Below, piece after piece: positions 19,122 to 28,574 of a stretch of DNA of 64,000 nucleotides. Source of the DNA: Streptomyces roseoviridis (GTDB taxonomy: Bacteria > Actinomycetota > Actinomycetes > Streptomycetales > Streptomycetaceae); the NCBI RefSeq assembly GCF_039535235.1, contig NZ_BAAAWU010000001.1, positions 2,976,001 through 3,040,000 on the forward strand, written 5' to 3'. The notes below the pieces were generated by a model, which saw only the letters and a list, made by a program, of their open reading frames with translations, was not told the DNA's origin and did not search any database. Every line of letters starts with the position of its first letter. Within the stretch, counting starts at the first letter, position 1. A program made the translations under genes and the position numbers.

Positions 19122-19565
19122 CTACTGCGCGACCTGGGTGATCTCGAACGGGACCGGCTGCTGCGCAGCGTGCGGGTGGTTCTCACCCGCGTAGACCTTC
19201 AGCTTCGAGAGCATCTGACGGCCCAGGGAGTTCTTGGGGATCATGCCCTTGATGGCCTTCTCGACGGCCTTCTCGGGGTTCTTGTCCAGCAGCTCGTCGT
19301 AACGGACGGAGCGCAGACCACCCGGGTAGCCGGAGTGGCGGTAGGCCATCTTCTGGGTCTTCTTGTTGCCGGACAGGTGGACCTTGTCAGCGTTGATGAT
19401 GATGACGAAGTCGCCCATGTCCATGTGCGGCGCGTAGACGGGCTTGTGCTTGCCTCGCAGGAGGTTCGCAGCCGTCGTCGCCAGACGACCCAGGACGACG
19501 TCCTGAGCGTCGATGATGTGCCACTGGCGAGTCACATCGCCAGGCTTGGGGCTGTACGTACGCAC
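19122..19565 (-). CDS. rplM: 50S ribosomal protein L13
   Basis: A 147-aa L13 beginning [19 protein letters not shown] at GTG 19565, with conserved [15 protein letters not shown] and [18 protein letters not shown]. It is the first gene of the rplM-rpsI operon. The 225-bp interval up to the ABC-F gene must contain its promoter; I could not assign -35/-10 boxes. Confidence 0.97.
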   Translation of the reverse strand: MRTYSPKPGDVTRQWHIIDAQDVVLGRLATTAANLLRGKHKPVYAPHMDMGDFVIIINADKVHLSGNKKTQKMAYRHSGYPGGLRSVRYDELLDKNPEKAVEKAIKGMIPKNSLGRQMLSKLKVYAGENHPHAAQQPVPFEITQVAQ

Positions 19566-19790
19566 TTCGTAGCCTTCGCTTCTTCAGTGGATGGAGTCCA
19601 GACACACCTGAAGCGATCATGCAGCTGGGGCCCACACTGCCGGGACACCGCCCGTATGCGAGCCACTGGTAACTGCTCCAGGGAACCTGCGTAGGGCCCC
19701 TTCGCGTGAGAACGACGAAGCCAATACGCATAACAAACCGCTACGGTACCCGCGCCACCCCCGACGGGTCAAAATGCCGGGGGCACCCGG

Positions 19791-21422
19791 TCACCGCGCC
19801 CGCTCCACCCGCCGCTCGTCCCACACCGGCTCGCCGGTCTCCCGGACCACGCCGTCGGAGCCGAAGACGAGGTAGCGGTCGAAGCTCTTCGCGAACCAGC
19901 GGTCGTGGGTGACCGCGAGGACCGTGCCGTCGTAGGACTCCAGGCCGTCCTGGAGCGCCTCGGCGGACTCCAGGTCCAGGTTGTCCGTCGGCTCGTCCAG
20001 GAGCAGCGCCGTCGTGCCGGCGAGCTCCAGGAGGAGGATCTGGAAACGGGCCTGCTGTCCGCCGGAGAGCTTGTCGAAGGGCTGGTCGCCCTGGCGCTCC
20101 AGCTCGTAGCGCCGCAGCACCGACATCGCCCCGCCCCGGTCCTTGGCGTGCTCGGTCCACAGGATGTCGACCAGCGTCCGGCCGAAGAGCTCGGGGTGGG
20201 CGTGGGTCTGCGCGAAGTGGCCGGGCACCACCCGGGCGCCCAGCTTCCACGTGCCCGTGTGCGCCACGGTCGGGTCCCCCGCGAGCAGCCGCAGGAAGTG
20301 GGACTTCCCCGAGCCGTTCGACCCCAGGACCGCGACCCGCTCCCCGTAGAAGATCTCCAGGGAGAACGGCTTCATCAGGCCGGTGAGCTCCAGGTTCTCC
20401 ACGGTGACCGCCCGCACCCCGGTCCGGCCGCCGCGCAGCCGCATCCGGATGTCCTGCTCGCGCGGCGGCTCCGGCGGCGGGCCGGCCTCCTCGAACTTCC
20501 GCAGCCGGGTCTGCGCCGCCGCGTAGCGCGAGGCCATCTCATGGCTGACCGCGGCCGCCTGGCGCAGCGTGACCACCAGCTTCTTCAGCTGGGCGTGCTT
20601 CTCCTCCCAGCGCCGCTTCAGCTCCTCGAAGCGGGCGAACCGCTCCCGCCGCGCCTCGTGGAAGGTGCCGAAGCCGCCGCCGTGCACCCACACGTCGGAC
20701 CCGGCGGGGCCGGGCTCCACGGCCACGATCTTCTGCGCGGCCCGCGCGAGCAGCTCCCGGTCGTGGGAGATGAACAGCACCGTCTTGCGGGTCTCCCGCA
20801 GCCGCTCCTCCAGCCACCGCTTGCCCGGCACGTCCAGGTAGTTGTCCGGCTCGTCGAGCAGCAGCACCTCGTCGCCGCCGCGCAGCAGGTACTCCAGGAC
20901 CAGACGCTTCTGCTCGCCGCCGCTGAGCGTGCGCACCTGCCGGAACTGCGCCTTGTCGTACGGCACGCCCATCGCGGCCGTCGTGCACATGTCCCACAGG
21001 GTCTCGAACTCGTACCCCTGCACCTCGGCCCAGTCGCTCAGCGCCTGCGCGTACGCCATCTGCGCGGCCTCGTCGTCGACCGTCATGATCCGGTGCTCGG
21101 CCTCGTCGACCGCCTTCGCCGCCTCCCGGATCCGCGCGGGCGCCACCGAGACCAGCAGGTCACGGACGGTGGACTCGTCCCGCACCGAACCCACGAACTG
21201 CGGCATCACGCCGAGCCCGCCGCTGACCGTGACGCTCCCGCCGTGCGGCTGGAGCTCCCCGGAGATCAGCCGGAGCAGGGTCGTCTTGCCCGCCCCGTTG
21301 GCGCCGACCAGGGCGACCACGGCGCCCTCGCCGACCCGGAAGGAGGCGTCGCCCAGGAGCACCCTCCCGTCCGGCAGGTAGTACTCGAGGTGCGCGGCTT
21401 CGACATGTCCCATGCGGGGCAT
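19791..21422 (-). CDS. ABC-F family ATP-binding protein
   Basis: A 543-aa soluble protein with two ABC ATPase domains and no membrane domain. Domain 1 has Walker A GANGAGKTT and signature LSGGEQKR; domain 2 has GSNGSGKSHFL and LSGGQQAR, each followed by LLLDEP. The linker (about 255-330) is charged, as in ABC-F proteins that act on the ribosome in translation control or antibiotic protection. Which ABC-F subgroup it belongs to cannot be settled by reading. It diverges from the membrane protein at 21470. Confidence 0.9.
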   Translation of the reverse strand: MPRMGHVEAAHLEYYLPDGRVLLGDASFRVGEGAVVALVGANGAGKTTLLRLISGELQPHGGSVTVSGGLGVMPQFVGSVRDESTVRDLLVSVAPARIREAAKAVDEAEHRIMTVDDEAAQMAYAQALSDWAEVQGYEFETLWDMCTTAAMGVPYDKAQFRQVRTLSGGEQKRLVLEYLLRGGDEVLLLDEPDNYLDVPGKRWLEERLRETRKTVLFISHDRELLARAAQKIVAVEPGPAGSDVWVHGGGFGTFHEARRERFARFEELKRRWEEKHAQLKKLVVTLRQAAAVSHEMASRYAAAQTRLRKFEEAGPPPEPPREQDIRMRLRGGRTGVRAVTVENLELTGLMKPFSLEIFYGERVAVLGSNGSGKSHFLRLLAGDPTVAHTGTWKLGARVVPGHFAQTHAHPELFGRTLVDILWTEHAKDRGGAMSVLRRYELERQGDQPFDKLSGGQQARFQILLLELAGTTALLLDEPTDNLDLESAEALQDGLESYDGTVLAVTHDRWFAKSFDRYLVFGSDGVVRETGEPVWDERRVERAR

Positions 21423-21469
21423 TGTCGCCGCCGGGGGCCCGGGATCCCAAGCGGTTTAGGATGCGCGGC

Positions 21470-22438
21470 ATGAGCTTTGGGGGGCCGCCGCCGGGCGGCG
21501 AGCAGCAGGGACAGCAGGGGTACGGCTACGGGTACCCGCAGCAGCAGCCGTACGGGTACGGGTACCCGCCGCAGCAGCCGCAGCCCTACGGGCAGCCGCC
21601 GAACGGCCCGCAGCCGGACCCGTTCCCCGGAGCGCAGGGCGGCCACACCCCCGACTGGAGCGCCCTGGCCGCGGCTTCCGAGGCCCGCAGCAGGCGCAAG
21701 CGCCGGCTGATGATCGGCGGCGCGGCCGTCGCGGCGCTCGCCGTGGGCGCCGTGGTCGCCACCGCCGTCGTCGTCACCAACAAGAACAACGACCAGGCCA
21801 AGAACGGCGCCGCCCCGACCGGCTCCGCCGCCCCCACCGGCACCGCGACCCCGGCGCCCACCTTCTCCTCGGTCGCCCCGCTGCCGCCGCCGGACCCGAT
21901 GGACTTCATCTCCGACGCGAAGAAGGACAAGGCGCCGCTCAGCGCCGAGGGTCTCTTCCCCGGCAAGAAGCTCACCATGAACGACCGCCCCTACCAGAAG
22001 GGCGCGACCTCCTCCACGACCAACTGTGCGGCGGTCACCCAGGGCGGCCTCGGCACGGTCCTGAGGAACAACGGCTGCACGCGCGTGATCCGCGCCACCT
22101 ACGTGAAGGACGGCGTGGCCGTCACCGTCGGCGTCGCCGTCTTCCCCACCGACGAACAGGCGACGAAGGCGAAGCAGCAGGCGAGCGGCGGCATCGCACC
22201 GCTCGCGGGCTCCGGCGTCGGCACCTTCTGCCAGAAGACGGTCTGCCTGCGCCGCACCAACTCGATCGGCCGGTACGTCTACCTGACCCAGACCGGCTTC
22301 ACCAGCGGCAAGAAGGTCACCACCGGCGACCGCCCGGTCTTCCAGACCGCCGACGACCTCGGCACCTTCGCCTTCAACCAGATCTACGCCCGGGGCCGCG
22401 CCCAGGCCTCAGCAGCAGCCGGCGCTCCCGGGGAGTGA
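21470..22438 (+). CDS. Membrane-anchored protein with Gly/Gln/Pro-rich N-terminus, function unknown
   Basis: A 322-aa protein from ATG 21470. The N-terminal 60 residues are disordered, with repeats of YGYGYPQQQP type. One transmembrane segment follows (RRLMIGGAAVAALAVGAVVA, about 81-105), so the C-terminal 200 residues should be extracytoplasmic. That part has CAAVTQGGLGTVLRNNGCTRVIRATYVKDG and CQKTVCLRR, with four Cys that may pair. The architecture is common in streptomycetes; no function is known. Its last 82 bp are duplicated 235 bp downstream. Confidence 0.8.
   Translation: MSFGGPPPGGEQQGQQGYGYGYPQQQPYGYGYPPQQPQPYGQPPNGPQPDPFPGAQGGHTPDWSALAAASEARSRRKRRLMIGGAAVAALAVGAVVATAVVVTNKNNDQAKNGAAPTGSAAPTGTATPAPTFSSVAPLPPPDPMDFISDAKKDKAPLSAEGLFPGKKLTMNDRPYQKGATSSTTNCAAVTQGGLGTVLRNNGCTRVIRATYVKDGVAVTVGVAVFPTDEQATKAKQQASGGIAPLAGSGVGTFCQKTVCLRRTNSIGRYVYLTQTGFTSGKKVTTGDRPVFQTADDLGTFAFNQIYARGRAQASAAAGAPGE
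22357..22438 (+). repeat. Direct repeat, copy 1 (3' end of membrane protein gene)
   Basis: 82 bp ending at the stop codon of the membrane protein gene; 78 of 82 positions match the copy at 22592-22673. On the reverse strand this copy also encodes the same C-terminal tail that TruA has (GSAGCC), so it once was or mimics the truA 3' end. Confidence 0.9.
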
Positions 22439-22591
22439 CCACTCGGTCCCCCACAGGCAAGTGCCACCGAGCCCTCCTGCCGGTCGACGGCGGCACCGCC
22501 ACCGCCCGGCGGACGGAGTCCGCCACAGCGGGCCGAAGCTTGCGAGGCGCCCAGGCGCCGAGCCCGCGAGGGCCGCGTCAGGAAGGGCAGC

Positions 22592-22673
22592 CCTCGGCAC
22601 CTTCGCCTTCGACCAGATCTACGCCCGGGGCCGCGCCCAGACCTCAGCAGCAGCCGGCACTCCCGGGCAGTGA
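22592..22673 (+). repeat. Direct repeat, copy 2 (remnant C-terminus; overlaps truA 3' end)
   Basis: 82 bp with four mismatches to 22357-22438. In the plus direction it reads as an orphan C-terminus ([20 protein letters not shown] to the stop), detached from any start. The truA stop at 22644-22646 lies inside it. This fits a 235-bp tandem duplication at a convergent overlapping gene junction. Confidence 0.9.
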
Positions 22674-23567
22674 CCGCTTATTGCGGGCCTCCCTGTTGCG
22701 CGCGGCGAGCTGGTCGTCGGCCGGGTAGCCGACCTCTTCCAGGGTGAGGCCGTGCGGCCGTACGACGTGGACGGCCGAGTCCCGCACGCCCGCGGCCAGC
22801 ACCTTGCCCGGCCACTCCACCGGCCGGTGGCCGTCGCCGACGAACAGCAGGGCGCCGACCAGCGAGCGGACCATGTTGTGGCAGAAGGCGTCGGCCTTGA
22901 CCGTGGCCTCCAGGACGCCGTCGGGGCGGCGCTCCCAGCGCAGCTCCTGGAGCGTGCGGATGGTGGTGGCCCCGTCGCGCTTCTTGCAGTAGGCGGCGAA
23001 GTCGTGCTCGCCGACCAGCCGCTCGGCGGCCGCGTTCATGGCGTCCATGTCGAGCGCCCAGTCGTGCCACAGGACGTGTCCGCGCAGCAGCGGGTCGACA
23101 CCGCCGGGGTTGTCGGTGACCCGGTAGGCGTAGCGGCGCCAGATCGCCGAGAAACGGGCGTTGAAGCCCGCGGGGGCCTCGGCGACTCTCCACACCCGCA
23201 CATCGTGCGACAGGCGCCCCGCGAGCCGCCTGAGCAGCTTCTCGCGGTGCTCCTCCCACACGGCGGCCGGCAGGTCGACGTGCGCGACCTGACCACGGGC
23301 GTGCACCCCGGCGTCGGTGCGGCCGGCCACGGTCAGCTCGTACGTCTCCTGGGAGCGGGTGACGGTGCGCAGGGCGTCCTCGATCTCGCCCTGGACGGTG
23401 CGCTGACCGCGGGCCTGCTTGGCCCAGCCGGAGAAGTCCCTGCCGTCGTACGACAGGTCGAGCCGGACGCGTACGAAGCCGGGCCGCACGTCGTCCCGCA
23501 GGCCGCCCACGTCGTCACTCAGGTCGCTCACGTCACTCACGCCACTCACGCCACTCACGCCACTCAC
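22644..23567 (-). CDS. truA: tRNA pseudouridine(38-40) synthase TruA
   Basis: A 307-aa enzyme making pseudouridine at 38-40 in tRNA anticodon arms. The catalytic Asp lies in [18 protein letters not shown], with [15 protein letters not shown] before it and [17 protein letters not shown] after it. The start is uncertain because the N-terminus is encoded by a 9-bp tandem repeat in which each unit supplies an in-frame GTG; GTG 23567 is nine bases after a GAGAGG site and is preferred. The gene follows rplQ and a terminator. The C-terminal tail [10 protein letters not shown] lies in a duplicated segment. Confidence 0.93.
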   Translation of the reverse strand: MSGVSGVSGVSDVSDLSDDVGGLRDDVRPGFVRVRLDLSYDGRDFSGWAKQARGQRTVQGEIEDALRTVTRSQETYELTVAGRTDAGVHARGQVAHVDLPAAVWEEHREKLLRRLAGRLSHDVRVWRVAEAPAGFNARFSAIWRRYAYRVTDNPGGVDPLLRGHVLWHDWALDMDAMNAAAERLVGEHDFAAYCKKRDGATTIRTLQELRWERRPDGVLEATVKADAFCHNMVRSLVGALLFVGDGHRPVEWPGKVLAAGVRDSAVHVVRPHGLTLEEVGYPADDQLAARNREARNKRSLPGSAGCC

Positions 23568-23570
23568 GCC
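23535..23570. repeat. 9-bp tandem repeat over the truA start
   Basis: Four perfect units of ACTCACGCC (GGCGTGAGT on the coding strand), followed by degenerate units, encode (SGV)n at the TruA N-terminus. Each unit contains a GTG in frame with truA. Confidence 0.9.
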
Positions 23571-23594
23571 GTAAATCCTCTCAAACACACGGGA

Positions 23595-23626
23595 GCGGGC
23601 CCGCACCCCTGGGGATGCGGGCCCGC
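23595..23626 (-). terminator. Intrinsic terminator between rplQ and truA
   Basis: A perfect 11-bp stem (23595-23605 with 23616-23626), loop of ten bases, 26 nt after the rplQ stop. It should end or attenuate the alpha-operon transcript before truA. Confidence 0.75.
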
Positions 23627-23651
23627 ACACGAGACGGGAACGTCAGAACGC

Positions 23652-24149
23652 TCAGGCGTCCTGCGCGTCCTCGGCCTTGGTCTCCTCGGCCTTGGGGGCC
23701 TCGTCGGCCTCCTTGACGGCGCGCTTGGTGGCGGCCTCGGCCTCGGCGACGGTCGCCTTCTTGGCGATCTCGCCCTCGACCAGCTCGATCACGGCCATCG
23801 GGGCGTTGTCGCCACGACGGTTGCCGATCTTGGTGATGCGGGTGTAGCCACCCGGGCGCTCGGAGTAGCGCGGGGCGATCTCGGTGAAGAGCGTGTGGAC
23901 GACGCCCTTGTCCGTGATCGTCTGCAGCACCAGGCGACGGTTGTGGATGTCGCCCTTCTTCGCCTTGGTGATCAGGCGCTCGGCGACCGGACGCAGGCGG
24001 CGGGCCTTGGCCTCGGTCGTGGTGATGCGGCCGTGCTCGAAGAGCGACTTCGCCAGGTTGGCGAGGAGCAGCTTCTCGTGCGCGGCGGAGCCGCCGAGGC
24101 GGGCGCCCTTGGTGGGACGCGGCATGGTGTTTCTCCTTGAGATCTGCAC
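23652..24149 (-). CDS. rplQ: 50S ribosomal protein L17
   Basis: A 165-aa L17 with the conserved body [38 protein letters not shown] and [21 protein letters not shown]. Beyond residue about 125 it has a Lys/Glu/Ala-rich tail, as in other actinobacteria. It lies 56 nt downstream of rpoA and closes the alpha operon. ATG 24142 would remove the first few residues (MQISRRNT) and give [10 protein letters not shown], which is the usual bacterial N-terminus, so translation could begin at 24125. Confidence 0.95.
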   Translation of the reverse strand: MQISRRNTMPRPTKGARLGGSAAHEKLLLANLAKSLFEHGRITTTEAKARRLRPVAERLITKAKKGDIHNRRLVLQTITDKGVVHTLFTEIAPRYSERPGGYTRITKIGNRRGDNAPMAVIELVEGEIAKKATVAEAEAATKRAVKEADEAPKAEETKAEDAQDA

Positions 24150-24205
24150 CGGCCGTATCAGGTACCGGTGTCAGGGCCCCGCAGGCGGATGCCTGCGGGC
24201 AGCTA

Positions 24206-25228
24206 TCAGTACTGCTCGGTCTCGACGAAGCCCGCGTCCGCGTCGTCGTCGGCGCCGAAGGCGTCGGCGGCGGCGGTCGGGTCGAATCCGGGCGGGCTGT
24301 CCTTGAGGGCCAGGCCCATGCCGGCCAGCTTCGCCTTGACCTCGTCGATCGACTTCGCACCGAAGTTGCGGATGTCGAGCAGGTCGGCCTCGGAACGCGC
24401 CACGAGCTCACCCACGGAGTGGATGCCCTCGCGCTTGAGGCAGTTGTAGGACCGGACGGTGAGCTCGAGCTCCTCGATCGGCAGCGCCAGGTCGGCGGCC
24501 AGGGCGGCGTCCGTCGGGGACGGGCCCATGTCGATGCCCTCGGCGTCGATGTTGAGCTCGCGGGCCAGACCGAACAGCTCGACCAGGGTCTTGCCGGCGG
24601 ACGCCATGGCGTCACGCGGGCGCATGGCCTGCTTGGTCTCGACGTCGACGATCAGCTTGTCGAAGTCGGTGCGCTGCTCGACTCGGGTCGCCTCGACCTT
24701 GTAGGTGACCTTGAGAACGGGCGAGTAGATGGAGTCGACCGGGATGCGGCCGATCTCCTGGCCCACCTGCTTGTTCTGCACGGCGGAGACGTAGCCGCGA
24801 CCGCGCTCGACGGTCAGCTCCATCTCCAGCTTGCCCTTGCCGTTGAGCGTGGCGAGGACGAGGTCGGGGTTGTGCACCTCGACACCGGCCGGGGGCGCGA
24901 TGTCGGCGGCGGTGACCAGACCCGGGCCCTGCTTGCGCAGGTACATCACGACCGGCTCGTCGTGCTCCGAGGAGACGACCAGCTGCTTGATGTTGAGGAT
25001 GAGGTCGGTGACGTCCTCCTTGACGCCCGGCACGGTGGTGAACTCGTGCAGGACGCCGTCGATGCGGATGCTGGTGACAGCAGCGCCGGGGATCGACGAG
25101 AGGAGGGTGCGGCGGAGGGAGTTGCCGAGGGTGTAGCCGAAGCCCGGCTCCAGCGGCTCGATGACGAACCGGGAGCGGAACTCGTCGACGACCTCTTCGG
25201 TCAGCGAGGGGCGCTGAGCGATCAGCAT
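24206..25228 (-). CDS. rpoA: DNA-directed RNA polymerase alpha subunit
   Basis: A 340-aa alpha subunit. The N-terminal assembly domain shows [30 protein letters not shown], and the C-terminal domain (about 250-320) contains [23 protein letters not shown] and [16 protein letters not shown], which bind UP elements and activators. An acidic tail follows. It is separated from rpsK by 127 nt containing a hairpin, so part of its expression may come from its own promoter. Confidence 0.98.
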   Translation of the reverse strand: MLIAQRPSLTEEVVDEFRSRFVIEPLEPGFGYTLGNSLRRTLLSSIPGAAVTSIRIDGVLHEFTTVPGVKEDVTDLILNIKQLVVSSEHDEPVVMYLRKQGPGLVTAADIAPPAGVEVHNPDLVLATLNGKGKLEMELTVERGRGYVSAVQNKQVGQEIGRIPVDSIYSPVLKVTYKVEATRVEQRTDFDKLIVDVETKQAMRPRDAMASAGKTLVELFGLARELNIDAEGIDMGPSPTDAALAADLALPIEELELTVRSYNCLKREGIHSVGELVARSEADLLDIRNFGAKSIDEVKAKLAGMGLALKDSPPGFDPTAAADAFGADDDADAGFVETEQY

Positions 25229-25289
25229 GTCTGTGTTCCTTCAGTCGTGGACGCCCACTATTTGACGTCCGACAGGTACTGCAAGGGTA

Positions 25290-25325
25290 CGGGCGGCACG
25301 GCGCCTTTCGGAGCCGTACCGCCCG
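25290..25325 (-). terminator. Hairpin between rpsK and rpoA
   Basis: A 13-bp stem with one mismatch (25290-25302 with 25313-25325) and a ten-base loop lies between rpsK and rpoA. It could be an attenuator or a processing site within the cluster. Confidence 0.55.
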
Positions 25326-25355
25326 GACACTCAAAGACGCACAGGCGTCGCTGCG

Positions 25356-25760
25356 TCAGACGCGGCGGCGCTTCGGCGGACGGCAGCCGTTGTGCGGGGT
25401 GGGGGTGACGTCCTGGATCGAGCCGACCTCGAGGCCGGTGGCCTGGAGGGAGCGGATCGCGGTCTCACGGCCGGAGCCGGGACCCTTGACGAAGACGTCG
25501 ACCTTGCGCATGCCGTGCTCCTGCGCGCGGCGGGCGGCCGACTCGGCGGCCATCTGCGCGGCGAAGGGGGTGGACTTGCGCGAGCCCTTGAAGCCGACGT
25601 GGCCGGCGGAGGCCCAGGAGATCACGTTGCCCGAGGGGTCGGTGATCGAGACGATCGTGTTGTTGAACGTGCTCTTGATGTGCGCGTGGCCGTGAGCGAC
25701 GTTCTTCTTTTCCTTGCGGCGCACCTTCTTGACGGCGCCCTGACGTCCCTTGGGGGGCAT
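25356..25760 (-). CDS. rpsK: 30S ribosomal protein S11
   Basis: A 134-aa S11, with conserved [40 protein letters not shown] and the C-terminus [18 protein letters not shown]. It follows rpsM by 64 nt. The next gene is rpoA; rpsD, which lies between them in E. coli and B. subtilis-like clusters, is absent here, as is usual in streptomycetes. Confidence 0.98.
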   Translation of the reverse strand: MPPKGRQGAVKKVRRKEKKNVAHGHAHIKSTFNNTIVSITDPSGNVISWASAGHVGFKGSRKSTPFAAQMAAESAARRAQEHGMRKVDVFVKGPGSGRETAIRSLQATGLEVGSIQDVTPTPHNGCRPPKRRRV

Positions 25761-25824
25761 CTATTTCTCCTACGGGAGGTGGTCGGTCCTACAGCGAAGA
25801 CCGTGGACAGGTGTCCGCTGTGGA

Positions 25825-26205
25825 CTACTTCTTGCCCGGCTTCTTCTTGCCGGCGATGGCGCGACGCGGGCCCTTGCGGGTACGAGCGTTCGTGCTGGTG
25901 CGCTGACCGCGGACGGGCAGGCCACGGCGGTGACGCAGACCCTGGTAGCAGCCGATCTCGACCTTGCGGCGGATGTCGGCCGCGATCTCGCGGCGGAGGT
26001 CACCCTCGGTCTGGAGGTTGGCGTCCACGTACTCGCGGATCTTGACGAGGTCTTCCTCGGCAAGGTCGCGGACACGGGTGGACGGGTTCACGCCGGTGGC
26101 GGCGAGGATCTCCTCGGACCGGGTGCGCCCGATGCCGAAGACGTAGGTGAGTGCGACCACCACACGCTTTTCGCGCGGGATGTCAACACCGGAAACGCGT
26201 GCCAT
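25825..26205 (-). CDS. rpsM: 30S ribosomal protein S13
   Basis: A 126-aa S13 beginning [20 protein letters not shown], with [18 protein letters not shown] and the basic C-terminal tail [18 protein letters not shown] that contacts P-site tRNA. It lies 188 nt downstream of rpmJ, a spacer with no gene. Confidence 0.98.
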   Translation of the reverse strand: MARVSGVDIPREKRVVVALTYVFGIGRTRSEEILAATGVNPSTRVRDLAEEDLVKIREYVDANLQTEGDLRREIAADIRRKVEIGCYQGLRHRRGLPVRGQRTSTNARTRKGPRRAIAGKKKPGKK

Positions 26206-26393
26206 TCAATGGCTCCTGTGTTCTCGGGGGTCTGCCGCAGAACCGCTCCCGACCGCCGTATGAGGTACGAATCGGGTCCCCGGCCCCCGCCGGAGGTGTC
26301 GCCGACCCTGAACGGGCTGGGCGGGCTCTGCGTATGTACGAATTGCTATGCGTCGCGCGAAGAAACTGCGAGATGCAGGTAGGTCGGCGTGCG

Positions 26394-26507
26394 TCAGCCC
26401 TGGCGCTGCTTGTGGCGCAGGTTGTCGCAGATGACCATGACCCGGCCGTGGCGGCGGATCACCTTGCACTTGTCGCAGATCTTCTTGACGCTCGGCTTGA
26501 CCTTCAT
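26394..26507 (-). CDS. rpmJ: 50S ribosomal protein L36
   Basis: A 37-aa protein starting [16 protein letters not shown] and ending RHKQRQG. The zinc-binding pattern C-x2-C with a later Cys and His (CDNLRH) identifies the zinc-containing L36 form. It lies 63 nt downstream of infA, the usual infA-rpmJ-rpsM order. Many streptomycetes have a second zinc-free copy elsewhere; none is in this window. Confidence 0.96.
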   Translation of the reverse strand: MKVKPSVKKICDKCKVIRRHGRVMVICDNLRHKQRQG

Positions 26508-26570
26508 GGGATGTGAGGTTCTCCGGGTCAGTGCCACCACCCGCGCGCGGAGGCGGGGTGCGGGCAAGAT

Positions 26571-26792
26571 CTACTTGTACCGGTAGACGATCCGGCCACG
26601 CGTCAGGTCGTACGGAGAGAGCTCCACCACGACCCGGTCGTCCGGAAGGATACGGATGTAGTGCATTCGCATCTTGCCGGAGATGTGCGCGAGGACCTTG
26701 TGACCGTTCTGGAGCTCCACCTTGAACATGGCGTTCGGGAGGGACTCGATCACGGTGCCCTCGATTTCGATGGCACCTTGCTTCTTGGCCAC
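26571..26792 (-). CDS. infA: Translation initiation factor IF-1
   Basis: A 73-aa OB-fold protein from GTG 26792 ([20 protein letters not shown]), with [20 protein letters not shown] and the C-terminal [12 protein letters not shown]. The longer open frame upstream is not conserved. IF-1 occupies the A site during initiation. It lies 185 nt downstream of map. Confidence 0.97.
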   Translation of the reverse strand: MAKKQGAIEIEGTVIESLPNAMFKVELQNGHKVLAHISGKMRMHYIRILPDDRVVVELSPYDLTRGRIVYRYK

Positions 26793-26977
26793 GCTTCGCC
26801 TTTCGAATCGGCTACCTTGATCGACTCTCGCCGCCGCATGCGGACACACGGGTACACGAGAGCCGACGCATCAGTCTACGTCAGGCCCCTGGAAAAGACG
26901 AATCCGGGGAGTCTGCCCAACGGAGGAGATCGTTACGCCGGCGGGGCGACCGCCCTGCGCCGACCGGGCGGTCCCGG

Positions 26978-27829
26978 CTAGGCCAGGGGGTCCGGCGCCG
27001 CCTCGACGCCCAGCTCCGCCAGCTTCGCCCGGCCGCCGTCGACCGCCGTGAGGACCAGGGGGCCCTCCTCGGTCAGGGCGACGCTGTGCTCCCAGTGGGA
27101 GGACCAGGTGCCGTCCGTGGTGATGACGGTCCAGTCGTCGGCGAGGACCTCGGTCTTCGGGGTGCCCAGGGAGACCATGGGCTCGATGGCCAGGCAGAAG
27201 CCCGGGACCAGCTTGGGGCCCTTGCCGCGCTTGCGGGAGACGTAGTTCAGCAGGTGCGGGTCCATGTGCATCTCGGTGCCGATGCCGTGGCCGCCGTAGT
27301 CCTCGATGATCCCGTAGCGGCCCAGGCTGTGGTCACCGACCGCCGGGCGCGGCTGGCGCTTGATGTACGTCTCGATCGCCTTGGAGATGTCCACCAGGCG
27401 GTTGCCGAGCCTCATGGCCGCGATGCCGGCCCACATCGACTCCTCGGTGACCCGCGACAGCTCGATCAGCTCCGGCGCGTGGCCGGTGCCCACGAAGGCC
27501 GTGTAAGCGGCGTCGCCGTGCCAGCCGTCGACGATGGCGCCGCAGTCGATGGAGATGATGTCGCCGTCCTTGAGGACGGTCTTCTCGTCCGGGATGCCGT
27601 GGACGACGACCTCGTTCACCGAGGTGCAGATGGTGGCGGGGAAGCCGCCGTACCCGAGGAAGTTCGACTTCGCGCCGTGGTCGGCGATCACCTTGCGGGC
27701 GACCTCGTCCAGGTCCCGGGTGGTCGCGCCGGGCACCGCCGCCTCGCGGGTCGCCGCGTGGATGGCCGCGACGACCAGCCCCGCCTCGCGCATCTTCGCG
27801 ATCTGCTCGGGGGTCTTGATCTGCACCAT
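26978..27829 (-). CDS. map: Type I methionine aminopeptidase
   Basis: A 283-aa metalloprotease that removes N-terminal Met. ATG 27829 gives MVQIKTPEQIAKMREAGLVV. The five metal ligands are visible in order: Asp in IISIDCGAIVDGWHGDAAYT (two Asp), His in YGGHGIGTEMHMDP, Glu in FCLAIEPMVS and the late Glu in SSHWEHSVALTEEG. It lies 97 nt after adk in the secY-adk-map order. Confidence 0.96.
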   Translation of the reverse strand: MVQIKTPEQIAKMREAGLVVAAIHAATREAAVPGATTRDLDEVARKVIADHGAKSNFLGYGGFPATICTSVNEVVVHGIPDEKTVLKDGDIISIDCGAIVDGWHGDAAYTAFVGTGHAPELIELSRVTEESMWAGIAAMRLGNRLVDISKAIETYIKRQPRPAVGDHSLGRYGIIEDYGGHGIGTEMHMDPHLLNYVSRKRGKGPKLVPGFCLAIEPMVSLGTPKTEVLADDWTVITTDGTWSSHWEHSVALTEEGPLVLTAVDGGRAKLAELGVEAAPDPLA

Positions 27830-27926
27830 CGTGGCGGGGGCCTTTCCTTGCGCGTAAGGGGTCGGAAACAACGATACGGCCGCGGCGCCCTCCCGGGCAC
27901 CGCGGCCGTCTCGCACGAACCGTGGG

Positions 27927-28574
27927 TTACTTCTCCAGCGCGGCCATCGCGCGCGCCGTGACCTCGTCCACCTTGCCGAGCGCCGAGATCGTCACGACCA
28001 GGTTCTGCGCCCGGTAGTAGTCGATGATCGGCTCGGTCTGCGTGTGGTAGACCTCCAGGCGGCGGCGGACGGTCTCCTCGGAGTCGTCGTCGCGCTGGAA
28101 CAGCTCGCCGCCGCAGACGTCGCAGACGCCCTCGGTCTTCGGAGCGTTGTACGTCACGTGGAACACGTGCGAGGAGTCGTTACGGCAGATGCGGCGACCC
28201 GCGATCCGCTTCACGACCTCGTCCTCGGGGACCTCCAGGTCCAGGACCGCGTCCAGCTGCATGTCGTCCGCCTTCAGCACGACATCCAGGGCCTCGGCCT
28301 GAGCCACGTTGCGCGGGAACCCGTCGAGCAGGAAGCCGTTCGCGGCGTCGTCCTGCCCCATGCGGTCCTTGGCCATCCCGATGGTCACCTCGTCCGGTAC
28401 GAGGTCACCGGCGTCCATGAACGCCTTCGCCTTGAGCCCCAGCTCCGTGCCCTTGGAGATGTTGGCACGGAACAGGTCGCCCGTGGAGATGTGCGGGATG
28501 TCCAGGTTCTTGGCAAGGAACGCGGCCTGCGTTCCCTTGCCGGCCCCGGGCGGTCCGACGAGGACGATTCGCAT
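27927..28574 (-). CDS. adk: Adenylate kinase
   Basis: A 215-aa enzyme with P-loop VGPPGAGKGTQA (about 5-16), AMP-binding STGDLFRANI and DGFPRN. The LID domain is the long type: it has C-R-N-D and C-D-V-C pairs, so a possible zinc site would use three Cys and one Asp. Its ATG overlaps the secY stop by one base (TGATG), so the two are translationally coupled. Confidence 0.97.
   Translation of the reverse strand: MRIVLVGPPGAGKGTQAAFLAKNLDIPHISTGDLFRANISKGTELGLKAKAFMDAGDLVPDEVTIGMAKDRMGQDDAANGFLLDGFPRNVAQAEALDVVLKADDMQLDAVLDLEVPEDEVVKRIAGRRICRNDSSHVFHVTYNAPKTEGVCDVCGGELFQRDDDSEETVRRRLEVYHTQTEPIIDYYRAQNLVVTISALGKVDEVTARAMAALEK

Noticed and set aside
23652..26205. Missing rpsD as a deletion
   Set aside because: rpsD is normally located elsewhere in streptomycetes, so its absence between rpsK and rpoA is expected.
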